The notes beneath the pieces are model-generated. The model saw nothing but the letters and a program-made list of their open reading frames with translations. It was not told the DNA's origin and did no database searches. Of a stretch of DNA of 64,000 bases, positions 41,725-50,625 are shown in pieces. The stretch comes from Verrucomicrobiales bacterium (GTDB taxonomy: Bacteria; Verrucomicrobiota; Verrucomicrobiia; Verrucomicrobiales; DEV007), in assembly GCA_016795505.1 (NCBI GenBank), contig JAEUHH010000074.1, forward strand, positions 18,169 to 82,168, written 5' to 3'. A program made the position numbers and the translations under genes. How positions within the stretch are numbered: position 1 is the first letter of the stretch; each line of letters opens with the position of its first letter.

Positions 41725-43104
41725 ATGAGATTTCCCATCCTTTTCCCCTCCGTCGCCGGCTTGGCCGGGCTCATCCTGCTGGTCATGCCGTCCCTGGAGG
41801 CCGCGCCGCCGGGCACCGAGGATGGGAGCTTCCCGGTGCGTTCGAACCTCAAGGCCGCCGCCGCCAAGGTCGACATCACCCCGGCGGAAACAAGGAATGT
41901 CTGGGTCACCGGCCATCGCCGGCAGGTCAATGGCGCCCGCGATCCCCTGCACGCGGGCGTGCTGCTGCTCGATGACGGCGAGACCAAGGCGGCCATCGTG
42001 ACCATGGACACCATCGGTGCGTGGGAGGATCTGGTGAAACAATTGCGTCCCAAAATCGAGGCCGCGACCGGCACACCGGCGGCGAACATCCTCGTCACCG
42101 CGTCGCACAACCACTCGGCACCCGGTTTCACGGAGAATCTGCGCTGGGGCGCCGAGATCATCGACAAGATCGCCGCCGCCGCCCAGCAGGCCGCCGGGGA
42201 GTTGCGTCCCGTCTCGGTCGGGTATGGCGAGGACGAGATCGGCTTTGGCATCAACCGCCGCAAGGTCATCGACGGCCGCGCCGTGGTCAGCCTGAATCCC
42301 GACGGACCGAACGATCCCCGCGTCAAGGTGCTGCGTTTCGACGATGGAAAGTCCCTCACCCCCGTCGCGGTGCTGATGCATGCGGTCTGCCATCCCTGCT
42401 TCTTCACCTGGGGCGACAAGGGCTCCATCCCCCATCCCAACGGCTACCCGAAGATGAGCGCCGACTTCCCCGGCGAGGCCCAGACCTTTGTCGAGGCTGT
42501 TTACGGCGGCGACACGCACGCGCTCTTCATCCAGGGCTGTGCCGGCGACATCCGGCCGAACCTCCCCGGCTTTCCTTATCGCTGCGCCGACGAAGCCGAC
42601 ATCCAGTGGGCCGGCCGCGATCTCGGCGGCGCCGTGGTGCGCTCGCTTGCCCGGTCCATGGTGCGGGAGGAGCTGGCCTCGCGGACGCACTACTACCCGA
42701 TCCGGGTGGCCAGCACCACGCTGGAACTGCCCGGCAAGGAGGCGCCCGTGCCCGCCGAACTGATGGCCCTCAAGATCGGCCCCTACCTGCTCCTCACCAT
42801 GCCCGGCGAGCCCATGGTCGAGTATGGCTTCAAATTGGAGAAAGCCATCGCCGAACGCGCCATTCCCATCATCGTCGGCTATGCCAACGGCAACATCGGC
42901 TACATCCCCACCGCCGACGCCTATCCCGTGGGCGGCTATGAGCCGAACCGCTCCCGCCTGGATCCGTCTGCCGAGGCGATCGTGCTCAAGGAGCTGGGCA
43001 AACTCGCCGACCAGGTCGTGGGCGATGTCTTCGAGTCCTTCTCCAAGCATCCCGAAGATGTCCAAAAGCGCGAAGCCGGGGAAAAGGCGCGGGTGAGCCA
43101 GTGA
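41725..43104 (+). CDS. Neutral/alkaline ceramidase N-terminal domain protein
   Basis: 459 residues with a short hydrophobic leader (MRFPILFPSVAGLAGLILLV). The mature start KAAAAKVDITPAETRNVWVTG and the zinc-site region ILVTASHNHSAPGF match neutral ceramidase N-terminal domains. The C-terminal immunoglobulin-like domain of true ceramidases is absent, as in most PVC copies, so the real substrate may be another amide or ester. It lies 27 bp downstream of the DUF1501 gene and is probably co-exported. Confidence 0.88.
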   Translation: MRFPILFPSVAGLAGLILLVMPSLEAAPPGTEDGSFPVRSNLKAAAAKVDITPAETRNVWVTGHRRQVNGARDPLHAGVLLLDDGETKAAIVTMDTIGAWEDLVKQLRPKIEAATGTPAANILVTASHNHSAPGFTENLRWGAEIIDKIAAAAQQAAGELRPVSVGYGEDEIGFGINRRKVIDGRAVVSLNPDGPNDPRVKVLRFDDGKSLTPVAVLMHAVCHPCFFTWGDKGSIPHPNGYPKMSADFPGEAQTFVEAVYGGDTHALFIQGCAGDIRPNLPGFPYRCADEADIQWAGRDLGGAVVRSLARSMVREELASRTHYYPIRVASTTLELPGKEAPVPAELMALKIGPYLLLTMPGEPMVEYGFKLEKAIAERAIPIIVGYANGNIGYIPTADAYPVGGYEPNRSRLDPSAEAIVLKELGKLADQVVGDVFESFSKHPEDVQKREAGEKARVSQ

Positions 43105-43111
43105 GGGGTGG

Positions 43112-43223
43112 GATCTTGGATCTTGGATCTTGGATCTTGGATCTTGGATCTTGGATCTTGGATCTTGGATCTTGGATCTTGGATCTTGGATCTTGGATCT
43201 TGGATCTTGGATCTTGGATCTTG
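43112..43223. repeat. Sixteen perfect tandem copies of a 7-bp unit
   Basis: The heptamer GATCTTG is repeated 16 times without a mismatch over 112 bp, between the stops of two convergent genes (43104 and 43310). Perfect short tandem runs are hotspots for copy-number change. The first G of each unit with the last G of the previous one gives GGATC sites at 7-bp intervals. Confidence 0.95.
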
Positions 43224-43309
43224 GAAAATGCGTTAGCTAATTAAAGCAAGCAATCACCCAAACTCTTTACTACTTACTTTTCACTTCTCACTTCTGACTC
43301 TTCACCAGC

Positions 43310-44797
43310 TCAAGCAATCCACTCCTCCACCACCTTCCCGCCCACATCCGTCAGGCGGAAGTCGCGGCCCTGAAAGCGGTAGGTGAGCTTCAGGTGATCG
43401 AGACCGAACTGGTGGAGGATGGTGGCGTGGAGATCGTTGATGTGGACGGGCTTGTCGGTGACGTGCCAGCCTATGTCATCGGTCGCCCCGTAGGTGAGGC
43501 CGCCTTTGAATCCACCCCCGGCCATCAGCATGGTGAAGGCAAAGGGATGGTGGTCACGCCCCGTGTTGGCGTCGCGGCCGGGCCGGTTCTCGCCCAGCGG
43601 GGTGCGGCCGAACTCGCTGCCCCACACCACCAGGGTGCTGTCGAGCAGGCCACGCTGCTTCAGGTCCTTGATCAGGGCGGCGATCGGCTGATCGACGGCG
43701 CCGCAGCTGTAGGCGTGGTTCTTATCCAGTTCGGAATGCTGATCCCAACTGGCGTGGATGATGTTGATGAAGCGCACCCCGCGCTCCACCATGCGCCGCG
43801 CGAGCAGGCAGTTGCGGGCAAAGGTGTCGTAGGTGCGCAGCCCGGGCAGCGAGCCACGGAAGTCGTTCCCCTGCGGCTCGGGCCGGTCCACGCCATACAT
43901 TTCGAGCGTCTGACGCGACTCGCCCGAGAGATCGACCAGCTCGGGAGCGGCGATCTGCATGCGGTTGGCGAGCTCGTAGTTGGCGATCCGGCTGGCGATC
44001 TCGGGGTCGTGGACCTCCTGATAGCGCATCCGGTTCAGGTCGCCGAGGGCATCGAGGCCGGCGCGCTGGATCTCGGGCGGGAGACCGTCGGGATTCTTCA
44101 GGTTCAACACCGGCTCGCCCTGGTTGCGGAACAACACGCCGGCGTATTTCGTCGAGAGAAAGCCCGACTGCCACAGCGACGAGCCGCCCGAGCCGCCCCG
44201 CCCGGCGGTCAGCACGACGTAGCCGGGGAGATTCCGCGAGGCGCTGCCGAGGCCGTAGTTGATCCACGATCCCATCGATGGCATGCCGAATCGCGACACG
44301 CCGCACTGCATCATCAACTGGCCGGGATGGTGATTGAATTCCTCGCTGTGGAGCGACCGGATCATCAGTAGATCGTCGGCGCAGCTGCCCAGATGCGGGA
44401 GCAGGTCGGAGAATTCCATGCCACACTGCCCGTGCTTCTTCCATTTCCGCGGCGAGCCGAGCAGCGTGGCGGTGTCGGGCTTGATGAAGGCGAACCGCGC
44501 CTTGTCGAGCATCTCCTTGGGCAGGCTCGAGCCGTGGAGTTCATTCAGCTTCGGCTTGGGATCGAACAGGTCGATCTGCGAGGGCGCCCCTTCCATGAAA
44601 ATGAAGATGCAGGCCTTGGCCTTGCCCTCTCCGTGGCTTTTCAGCTCGCCGAACTGGGCGGGATTCGCCGCCGTGGCCGCGCTGAGCACCCCGTCGTCGC
44701 TGAGCAGCGAACCGAGCGCGATGCCACCGATGCCGGAGGCCGACGTGGTGAGAAACTCCCGGCGGGTGCGGACGAGATGAGAGGCGAGCGGAGACAT
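43310..44797 (-). CDS. DUF1501 Tat-exported protein
   Basis: 495 residues. Twin-arginine signal (VRTRREFLTTSASGIGGIAL), then the DUF1501 start ACIFIFMEGAPSQIDLFDPKP and LLDSTLVVWGSEFGRTPLG. It is related to the DUF1501 protein encoded at 40363 but has insertions and a different spacing, so it belongs to a second subfamily. The frame extends to 44878; ATG at 44797 places the twin arginines about ten residues from the N-terminus and is preferred. A partner PSD1 gene is not adjacent. Confidence 0.93.
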   Translation of the reverse strand: MSPLASHLVRTRREFLTTSASGIGGIALGSLLSDDGVLSAATAANPAQFGELKSHGEGKAKACIFIFMEGAPSQIDLFDPKPKLNELHGSSLPKEMLDKARFAFIKPDTATLLGSPRKWKKHGQCGMEFSDLLPHLGSCADDLLMIRSLHSEEFNHHPGQLMMQCGVSRFGMPSMGSWINYGLGSASRNLPGYVVLTAGRGGSGGSSLWQSGFLSTKYAGVLFRNQGEPVLNLKNPDGLPPEIQRAGLDALGDLNRMRYQEVHDPEIASRIANYELANRMQIAAPELVDLSGESRQTLEMYGVDRPEPQGNDFRGSLPGLRTYDTFARNCLLARRMVERGVRFINIIHASWDQHSELDKNHAYSCGAVDQPIAALIKDLKQRGLLDSTLVVWGSEFGRTPLGENRPGRDANTGRDHHPFAFTMLMAGGGFKGGLTYGATDDIGWHVTDKPVHINDLHATILHQFGLDHLKLTYRFQGRDFRLTDVGGKVVEEWIA

Positions 44798-44891
44798 GGC
44801 TGGCAGGGGGAAAAGGTCCGACGACTTCACCAGTGTAGCGCGGAACCGCCGGATTGCATCCTCACTGGAAAGCGCCATGCCACGGCCGGGC

Positions 44892-46007
44892 TCACTCGTG
44901 GTGGATGCTCTGGAACACCCCGCCGCCCACCAGTATGTCGCCCTCGTAGAAAGCGGCGATCTGCCCCGGCGTCAGGGCCCGCTGGGGCTCGGCAAAGGTC
45001 AGTTCGGCCGCGTCGCCGGCGTCCGAGAGCCAGTCCACCGTCACCGCCCCGGCCGCACAGCGGTAGCGCGGCTGCACGCTCAGGTCCGCACAGGCCGACA
45101 ACGGCCGGTTCGTCACGCTGATGCCCCCCACCCGGCAGCGGTGGGCGTAGAGACGCGGCGTGTCCGGATCGTCAAAGGCCACGACCAGTTCGTTGGTCTC
45201 CGGCCGCTTTTCCACCACCACGTAGGCCTTGCCAAACACCGCCGATGCCACCCCGAGGCCCTTGCGCTGCCCCAGCGTGTAGAGATGCAGCCCACGGTGC
45301 TCCCCGAGGCGCCGCCCGTCGAGCGTCACGATCGGACCCGGCCGGTCAGGGATGTAGTGGCGCAGGAAGTCGGTCATGCGGATGTCGCCGATGAAACAGA
45401 TGCCCTGGCTGTCCTTCTTTTCCGCCACCGGGATGCCGAACCGCGTAGCCAGCGCCCGCACCTCGGCCTTCGGCAGATCCCCGATCGGAAAGTGCGCCGG
45501 CCGGATCTGCGGCTGCTCCAGCAGGGCGAGGAAATAGGTCTGGTCCTTGTTCCCATCGCGCCCCCGCAGAATGTCCGAGCTGCCGTCGGCATTCCGCCGC
45601 AGGCGGGCGTAATGCCCCGTCGCAATGCCGTCAAAGCCCTGCGCCCGTGCAAATTCGAGGAAAATGCCGAACTTCATCTCCCGGTTGCACATCACGTCGG
45701 GATTCGGCGTCACCCCCTCGCGATAGCCGCGCAGCAGATACTCCACCACCCGGTCGTGGTAGTGATCCATCAGGCTGAGAATGCGGAACTCGATCCCCAG
45801 ATGCTCGCACACCGCCCGCGCGTCGCGGATGTCCTGCTCCCACGGGCAATCTCCCGGCAGCCCCTCCTCGTTGGTCCAGTTTTTCATGTAGGCCCCCACC
45901 ACCTCGTGCCCCTGCTCCCGGAGCAGAGCCGCGGCCACGGCACTGTCCACCCCGCCAGAGATCGCGGCGAGGAGACGCAGGGGCTTTTCTGAGACGGGAC
46001 CGGACAT
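44892..46007 (-). CDS. mnmA: tRNA-specific 2-thiouridylase MnmA
   Basis: 371 residues. It puts the sulfur on U34 of Lys, Glu and Gln tRNAs. The PP-loop SGGVDSAVAAALL, the first catalytic Cys in DVMCNREMKFG and the second in SQGICFIGDIRMTDFL are present, as is the C-terminal beta-barrel ending GGGVFQSI. The frame opens at 46034, but ATG at 46007 (MSGPVSEKPLRLLAAISGG) is closer to the P-loop as in other family members. It is divergent from panB. Confidence 0.96.
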   Translation of the reverse strand: MSGPVSEKPLRLLAAISGGVDSAVAAALLREQGHEVVGAYMKNWTNEEGLPGDCPWEQDIRDARAVCEHLGIEFRILSLMDHYHDRVVEYLLRGYREGVTPNPDVMCNREMKFGIFLEFARAQGFDGIATGHYARLRRNADGSSDILRGRDGNKDQTYFLALLEQPQIRPAHFPIGDLPKAEVRALATRFGIPVAEKKDSQGICFIGDIRMTDFLRHYIPDRPGPIVTLDGRRLGEHRGLHLYTLGQRKGLGVASAVFGKAYVVVEKRPETNELVVAFDDPDTPRLYAHRCRVGGISVTNRPLSACADLSVQPRYRCAAGAVTVDWLSDAGDAAELTFAEPQRALTPGQIAAFYEGDILVGGGVFQSIHHE

Positions 46008-46340
46008 GGCAGAAAGCGGAACGGCGCCCAGCATAGGCGCGGATCACCGGGCGCGCAAAGCCGACCCCGCAGGCTTGTCACGCCCCCCGGCAGCTCGCAG
46101 TGAATGAGTGCCGCTTTTTTCGACGCGAATGAAAAAAATGAACGCGAATGGCCGCGAATCGGGACAGGCTGACATCGGCGAGACGCGGCTGCCGGCGAGC
46201 GACCCCGACGAGGGGGAGCCTCCCGCTTCCCCGCTGACTAACTTCCCAGCAAAGCCACCCCTCTGTCCTCTGGACCTTGCCCCCCAGGTCACCCCCGTTT
46301 GACGAAAGCCCCCGCCGCGGGGACACTGCCCCTCCCAGCC
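46008..46340. other. Divergent intergenic region between mnmA and panB
   Basis: 333 bp with no credible gene. It includes a patch around 46117-46162 of ACGCGAATG-type repeats that also occurs near 49995-50095, a low-complexity pattern common in this genome region. Promoters for both divergent genes should lie here, but I cannot point to clear -35/-10 boxes. Confidence 0.5.
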
Positions 46341-47129
46341 ATGTCCACGCCCTCAGTCCCTTTCCCCGACCCACTCGCGCGCCTCCAGAGCGCCAAGGCC
46401 GCCGGCCGACGGCTGGCCACCCTCACGGCCTATGACTATCCCACCGCCCGCCTGATCGATGAGGCCGGCATCGACCTGATCCTCGTCGGCGACTCCCTCG
46501 GCATGGTGTTCGCCGGCCTGCCCGATACGACCGGCGTGACGATGGATCACATGCTCTACCACACCACCGTCGTCGCCCGCGCCGTCACCCGCGCCGCGCT
46601 CGTCGCCGACCTGCCCTATCGCAGCTACGACAGCCCCGCCGAGGCCGTCCGCCATGGTCGGTCCCTCATCGCCGCCGGCGCCCATGCGGTGAAGCTCGAA
46701 GGCGGCCGCGAACAACTCCCCCAACTCCTCGCCCTCCGCGACGCCGGCATCCCCGCCGTCGGCCACATCGGCATGCTGCCCCAGCACGTCCTCGAGGAGG
46801 GCGGCTACAAGAAAAAAGGCAAAACCCCGCCCGAGGCCGAGCGCCTCATCGACTCCGCCCGCGCCGTCGAGTCCGCCGGCGTTGCCGCCATCGTGCTGGA
46901 AAGCATCGTCCCCGCCGTCGCCACCCACATCACCGAGGTCCTCACCATCCCCACCATCGGCATCGGCTCCGGCGACCACTGCGACGGCCAGATCCGCGTC
47001 ATCCACGACGTCATCGGCGCCTTTCCCTGGTTTGTCCCCCCCTTTGCCCGGCCCGCAGCCGACATCGCCGGCGAGATCCGGCGCGCCGTCGCGGCCTACC
47101 GCGACAGCGTCACCGGCGACAGCGCCTGA
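46341..47129 (+). CDS. panB: 3-methyl-2-oxobutanoate hydroxymethyltransferase
   Basis: 262 residues. It transfers a hydroxymethyl group from methylene-tetrahydrofolate to alpha-ketoisovalerate to give ketopantoate in pantothenate synthesis. Family motifs are LTAYDYPTARLIDEAGID, the metal-binding LILVGDSLGMV, and KLEGG and GHIGMLPQHV. The frame opens at 46299; ATG at 46341 gives the usual length. panC and panD are not in the window. Confidence 0.96.
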   Translation: MSTPSVPFPDPLARLQSAKAAGRRLATLTAYDYPTARLIDEAGIDLILVGDSLGMVFAGLPDTTGVTMDHMLYHTTVVARAVTRAALVADLPYRSYDSPAEAVRHGRSLIAAGAHAVKLEGGREQLPQLLALRDAGIPAVGHIGMLPQHVLEEGGYKKKGKTPPEAERLIDSARAVESAGVAAIVLESIVPAVATHITEVLTIPTIGIGSGDHCDGQIRVIHDVIGAFPWFVPPFARPAADIAGEIRRAVAAYRDSVTGDSA

Positions 47130-47157
47130 CTCCACGCCAGTCTCGCTGGCAGCTCTC

Positions 47158-48228
47158 TCAGGCCGCCTTGAACGGATCGCCCTTCTCGGCCGGCGCCTCG
47201 ATGTTCACCCACGTATGCACGTGCGGCGACCCGCGGAAGTGCCACACCATGTGCGGCCCCTCCACCTGCCAGACATCCCACACCCCGTCGCCGCCGATGT
47301 CACCCTTTTTGTAGAAAGCCAGGTGCAGATCCGCGAACTGCGGCTCCACATACTTCATCGACTCCTCCCGATCCTCCTTGCGGAAAGGCGCCAGCAGGTC
47401 CGACAGCACCCGGCGCACGTGGGCCTGCTGATCCTTCGACAGATCACCCACCCGGATGCCCTCCAGTCCCTCGGCCTTCCCTTTCACCTCGACCGTCTTG
47501 CGACCCTGCTCCGGCCGGCCCGCCTCGCGCAGCGCCAGCTCCCGCTGCTTGCCGTCCAGCATCGCAAAGACCTCGTTGGCCCGCTTGCCCTGGAACCAAT
47601 AGGCATTCCCCTCGTGCGTCGGCCCCTCATTGAACGTCCCCGCCGCATGACCATAGAAAATGGGACCGCCAAAAGCCGCGCCCTCCACCGAGTTCCCGTC
47701 GCAGCGCCGCGTCGTGTGCCGGCCCGAGAAAACCAGCTCGAACTTTGCCGCACCCGGCGTGCCGAAGATCGCCACCGACGACGTGCCGAAGATCTGCTCC
47801 GGCGTCGTTGCCCCCTTCTCCCGGTTGTCGTTCAGGAAAGCATCCCACACCGCCTCCCGGTATTCCTCGCTGTGCAGTTGGCGGAAGATCTCCCGCACCA
47901 TCGCCTGCTGGTCCGGCGTGAAAAAAGTGCCCACCCGCTGCGGCAGGATGTGCCAGTTGTTTTCCACCCGCAGCCGCAGCGGATCATCGAACGGGATCAC
48001 CACCTTCGCCCGTTGCTCCTCTGACAACGAGTCGAACAGCGTCTTCACCAGCGTCTCCGACTTCGGCATCGTCGCCGTCGTCGATTCCGCCCGCAGGCCG
48101 GGCGAGGAAAGCCCGCTGGCAGCCAGAGCCGCCGCGCTGGCGGATTTCAGAAAGCGCCGCCGATCGAGAGACAGAGACGCGGATTCGGCTTCGCAGCCAC
48201 AGTCGAGACGAGGGGAGTTCTTTTTCAT
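47158..48228 (-). CDS. Tat-exported DUF3500 protein
   Basis: 356 residues. A twin-arginine leader (SLDRRRFLKSASAAALAASG) precedes the DUF3500 body (TLFDSLSEEQRAKVVIPFDD, FSGRHTTRRCDGNSVEGAAF, FYGHAAGTFNEG). The family is common in PVC bacteria and Bacteroidetes and has no established activity. The frame upstream of 48228 runs through the 22-bp repeat of locus F and is not coding. It is convergent with panB. Confidence 0.9.
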   Translation of the reverse strand: MKKNSPRLDCGCEAESASLSLDRRRFLKSASAAALAASGLSSPGLRAESTTATMPKSETLVKTLFDSLSEEQRAKVVIPFDDPLRLRVENNWHILPQRVGTFFTPDQQAMVREIFRQLHSEEYREAVWDAFLNDNREKGATTPEQIFGTSSVAIFGTPGAAKFELVFSGRHTTRRCDGNSVEGAAFGGPIFYGHAAGTFNEGPTHEGNAYWFQGKRANEVFAMLDGKQRELALREAGRPEQGRKTVEVKGKAEGLEGIRVGDLSKDQQAHVRRVLSDLLAPFRKEDREESMKYVEPQFADLHLAFYKKGDIGGDGVWDVWQVEGPHMVWHFRGSPHVHTWVNIEAPAEKGDPFKAA

Positions 48229-48327
48229 GGTGCCCAAAGAGTAGCCCAACTCACCCCCGTCAAAACAGCAAAAAGCGCCCGTGGATGCGCCAACCCCGTC
48301 CCCGCCCCGCCGAAGCGGCGCGGCTTT

Positions 48328-48371
48328 CCGATCAAACCGGGTTTCATCGGCGATCAAAGAGGGTTTCATCG
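48328..48371. repeat. 22-bp periodic palindromic repeat, locus F (two units)
   Basis: Cores ACCGGGT (48336-48342) and AGAGGGT (48358-48364), 22 bp apart. Both units have CGATCAAA on the left and TTTCATCG on the right, the clearest palindromic ends in the family. It lies 100 bp upstream of the DUF3500 gene. Confidence 0.85.
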
Positions 48372-48490
48372 AAAATCCCGCCTCAAGTCCCAGTTCCAAC
48401 AGGCATCCCTGACGACCACACCGGACCAGATCCCGCTCAAGTCATCGGCGCCGGAATCTGGCTCGCCCCGTTTGGGGGAATTCGAAATCG

Positions 48491-48722
48491 TTTCGGATTT
48501 AGAGCTTAGGATTTCGAGCTTCCGCCGTCAGGCGGCAATAAAGTCTCACGCAGAGGCGCAGAGGCGCAGAGGCCGGGACAAAGGAATGGGTGGCAATTGA
48601 GGAGCCGTAACGGTTTTGAGCCTTGCCTGATTGGGAATTCGAGATCGTTTCGGATTTCGAGCTTAGGATTTCGGATTTCCGCCGCAGGCGACTTCGGATT
48701 TCGAATTTCCGCCGCAGGCGGC
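48491..48722. repeat. TTTCGGATTTC-type dispersed repeat, first two copies
   Basis: A short copy at 48491-48536 and a longer one at 48648-48722, both built of TTTCGGATTTCGAGCTTAGG followed by CCGCCGCAGGCG-type hairpins. The longer copy is led by a conserved TTTTGAGCCTTGCCTGATTGG block. Comparable copies occur at 49135-49210 and 50273-50316. Such runs of near-identical phrases are typical non-coding filler in some PVC genomes. Confidence 0.85.
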
Positions 48723-48724
48723 GA

Positions 48725-48870
48725 GGCTGGGACAAAGGAATAGGTGGCAAAGGAATGAGAGAATGGCCCCAACGGGGCCAACGCATACCAGCCCAGAGCA
48801 ACGCTCTGGGTGGTAAATCCCATCGTGAAGACCGCGTTCTGAAGGAACGCCGCATTCTGGTCGAATCGCG
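48725..48870. repeat. Composite hairpin repeat, copy 1
   Basis: A block containing GGCCCCAACGGGGCC and CCCAGAGCAACGCTCTGGG hairpins, then GCGTTCTGAAGGAACGCCGC. It matches 50320-50480 in the same order. The last element has a perfect inverted partner at 48888-48907, so 48834-48907 could fold into one large hairpin; a partial inverted copy of the first two hairpins lies at 48944-48980. Confidence 0.82.
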
Positions 48871-48970
48871 CTGGACCATCCGAGCGGTGCGGCGTTCCTT
48901 CAGAACGCACTCGTTTTGTTGTTCCCGTTTTCCCAGGGTTGCACCCTGGGCTGGTATGCTTTGCCCCGTT

Positions 48971-49101
48971 GGGGCAGGCGGGCACGGCTGGTCGGTGCAG
49001 TTTCATTGGGGCAGGCGGGCACGGCTGGTCGGTGCGGTTTCGTTGGGGTGAACAGGCTTGGCTGGTCGTTGCGGTTTCGTTGGGGTGAACAGGCTCTTGG
49101 T
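48971..49101. repeat. 37-bp tandem repeat, about 3.5 copies
   Basis: Units start at 48971, 49008 and 49045, with a partial fourth at 49082. The first two differ at only two positions (GGGGCAGGCGGGCACGGCTG start); the third and fourth share GGGGTGAACAGGCT. Period 37 is exact. Confidence 0.88.
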
Positions 49102-49134
49102 CTTGAGCCTTTCCCGATTGGTCATTCGAAATTG

Positions 49135-49210
49135 TTTCGGATTTCGAGCTTAGGATTTCGGATTTCCGCCGCAGGCGACTTCGGATTTCGAATTTCCACC
49201 GTCTGGCGGC
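49135..49210. repeat. TTTCGGATTTC-type dispersed repeat, third copy
   Basis: Nearly the same as 48648-48722, with its conserved TTGAGCCTTTCCCGATTGG leader at 49103. It ends 26 bp before the stop codon of the GNAT gene. Confidence 0.85.
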
Positions 49211-49235
49211 TTCGGATTCCGGCTCGACACACTTT

Positions 49236-49766
49236 TCACCACAACTCCGGATGCCCGAAAGCCGCCACACAGTCAATGGCGACATCTGGCCGACCAGAAT
49301 TCCCCTCACCCAGCGACATTGCCTGCCACCCATAGGCGTGCTGGAGCGGGTAAGGCGGCGTGTAACACTTCCCCTGATCCACTGTGAATCCGAATCTGCC
49401 GTAGTATCTCGGATCGCCATACACGAGCAGCACTCCCGCCCCCATCGCCGCCACCTGCTTCACGCCTTCCGCCACCAATCGCGATCCGATGCCGCGCCGT
49501 TGATGGTCCGGGCAGACTGCCAGCGGCGCCAGGAGGTAGCCGATGGGCTCCCGCGTGTCCCGCAACGTCACCGGACTGAAGGCGATATGCCCCACCACGT
49601 GGCCATCGACCTCAGCCACCAGCGAAAGAATCGGCGGAGACGCTGCCGCGGAGAGCAACTCCCCCGCCAAACGGGAGACGAGGTCCCGTTCGCTCTCCGG
49701 AAAAGCCAACTCGTAAACTTTTCGGACCGCGTCCGCATCGTCCTGGGTGATGGTTCGGATCTTCAT
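49236..49766 (-). CDS. GNAT-family N-acetyltransferase
   Basis: 176 residues, YhbS-like. N-terminal start MKIRTITQDDADAVRKVYEL, strand-4 region VVGHIAFSPVTL and acetyl-CoA pyrophosphate loop CPDHQRRGIGSRLVAEG are typical. The C-terminal YGDPRYYGRFGFTVDQG is common to this subfamily. The substrate is unknown. It is an isolated gene flanked on both sides by dispersed repeats. Confidence 0.92.
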   Translation of the reverse strand: MKIRTITQDDADAVRKVYELAFPESERDLVSRLAGELLSAAASPPILSLVAEVDGHVVGHIAFSPVTLRDTREPIGYLLAPLAVCPDHQRRGIGSRLVAEGVKQVAAMGAGVLLVYGDPRYYGRFGFTVDQGKCYTPPYPLQHAYGWQAMSLGEGNSGRPDVAIDCVAAFGHPELW

Positions 49767-50272
49767 GTTGTTCGCAGAGGCCCGCCGACAGCAAGGCGCG
49801 GGGAGGGGGGGGCAATCCCCTTACCTTCCTCCAAAAACCGCCAAAGCCAGCGATAGATCGCAGGAAATGTCGCGCAAGAAAATGGAGAATTCCCGCGTCG
49901 GGCCGGACAACGCATTTTCTTCACCGATCCATCGTGACACTTCCGAACCGCCCACGCGACAACCCCATTGGAAAAGTGAAAAACCAAAACGATTAGGGAA
50001 AGACATTCGCGTCCATTCGCGTTCGCCTCCGTCTCGCCGTCGTCCAAGTCATTCGTTTCAACACGAATGGAAACGAATGGAAACGAATGACGCGAATCGA
50101 ATCGAGTCGGTTTTGGTCACTCCCACGGCCACGATGTGTCCTCGCCACCATCTGGCTGATCTACCAGAAAACTTCCCGCCATTTCCTCCGAGCTTCCCCA
50201 ACCTGGCGGACAAGAGTGTCCGCGCTCCATTCCTCGATTGTTTTGAGCCTTCCCCGATTGGATATTGGAAAT
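49767..50272. other. Gene-free repeat-bearing stretch downstream of nothing coding
   Basis: No supported gene. A plus-strand frame from 49747 crosses dispersed repeats and has no domain. The stretch 49990-50100 holds several CGAATGGAAACGAATG-type short repeats. It separates the GNAT gene's start from the next repeat block. Confidence 0.5.
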
Positions 50273-50480
50273 TGTTTCGGATTTCGAGCTTCCGATTTCG
50301 GATTTCCGCCGCAGGCGGCAAGGGTGGGACAAAGGAATGGGGACAAAGGAATGCGTGGCCAAAGGGATCAGAGAATGGCCCCAAAGGGGCCGACGCATAC
50401 CAGCCCAGAGCAACGCTCTGGGTAGCACACCACATTGAAAAGCCCGCGTTCTGAGGGATCGCCGCATTCTGGTTGAATCA
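50273..50480. repeat. Dispersed repeat copy 4 plus composite hairpin repeat copy 2
   Basis: 50273-50316 is a fourth TTTCGGATTTC copy; 50320-50480 repeats the composite block of 48725-48870, including CCCAGAGCAACGCTCTGGG and a diverged GCGTTCTGAGGGATCGCCGC. The order of blocks is the same at both sites, so a unit of about 240 bp was copied. Confidence 0.82.
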
Positions 50481-50625
50481 TTTGCTTCGCTCGGGGGCAG
50501 GCGCTTCGCTCGGGGGCAGCCAAAAAACATTGACGAAAGGGATCTCGCTCGATGGCAGAGTAAAGTCTGGGCAAAACCCGGAAAATTCGATAGAGTCCTC
50601 AGAACGCGATTCCTCCGACCGGCTC

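Noticed and set aside
41035..43065. 676-residue minus-strand frame opposite the DUF1501 and ceramidase-like genes
   Set aside because: Crosses two real genes on the other strand and has shadow composition.
43112..43223. CRISPR or origin iterons
   Set aside because: Unit is 7 bp with no spacing and no replication gene; it is a simple-sequence repeat.
49747..50454. 235-residue plus-strand frame
   Set aside because: It runs through dispersed repeats and has no domain or ribosome-binding site.
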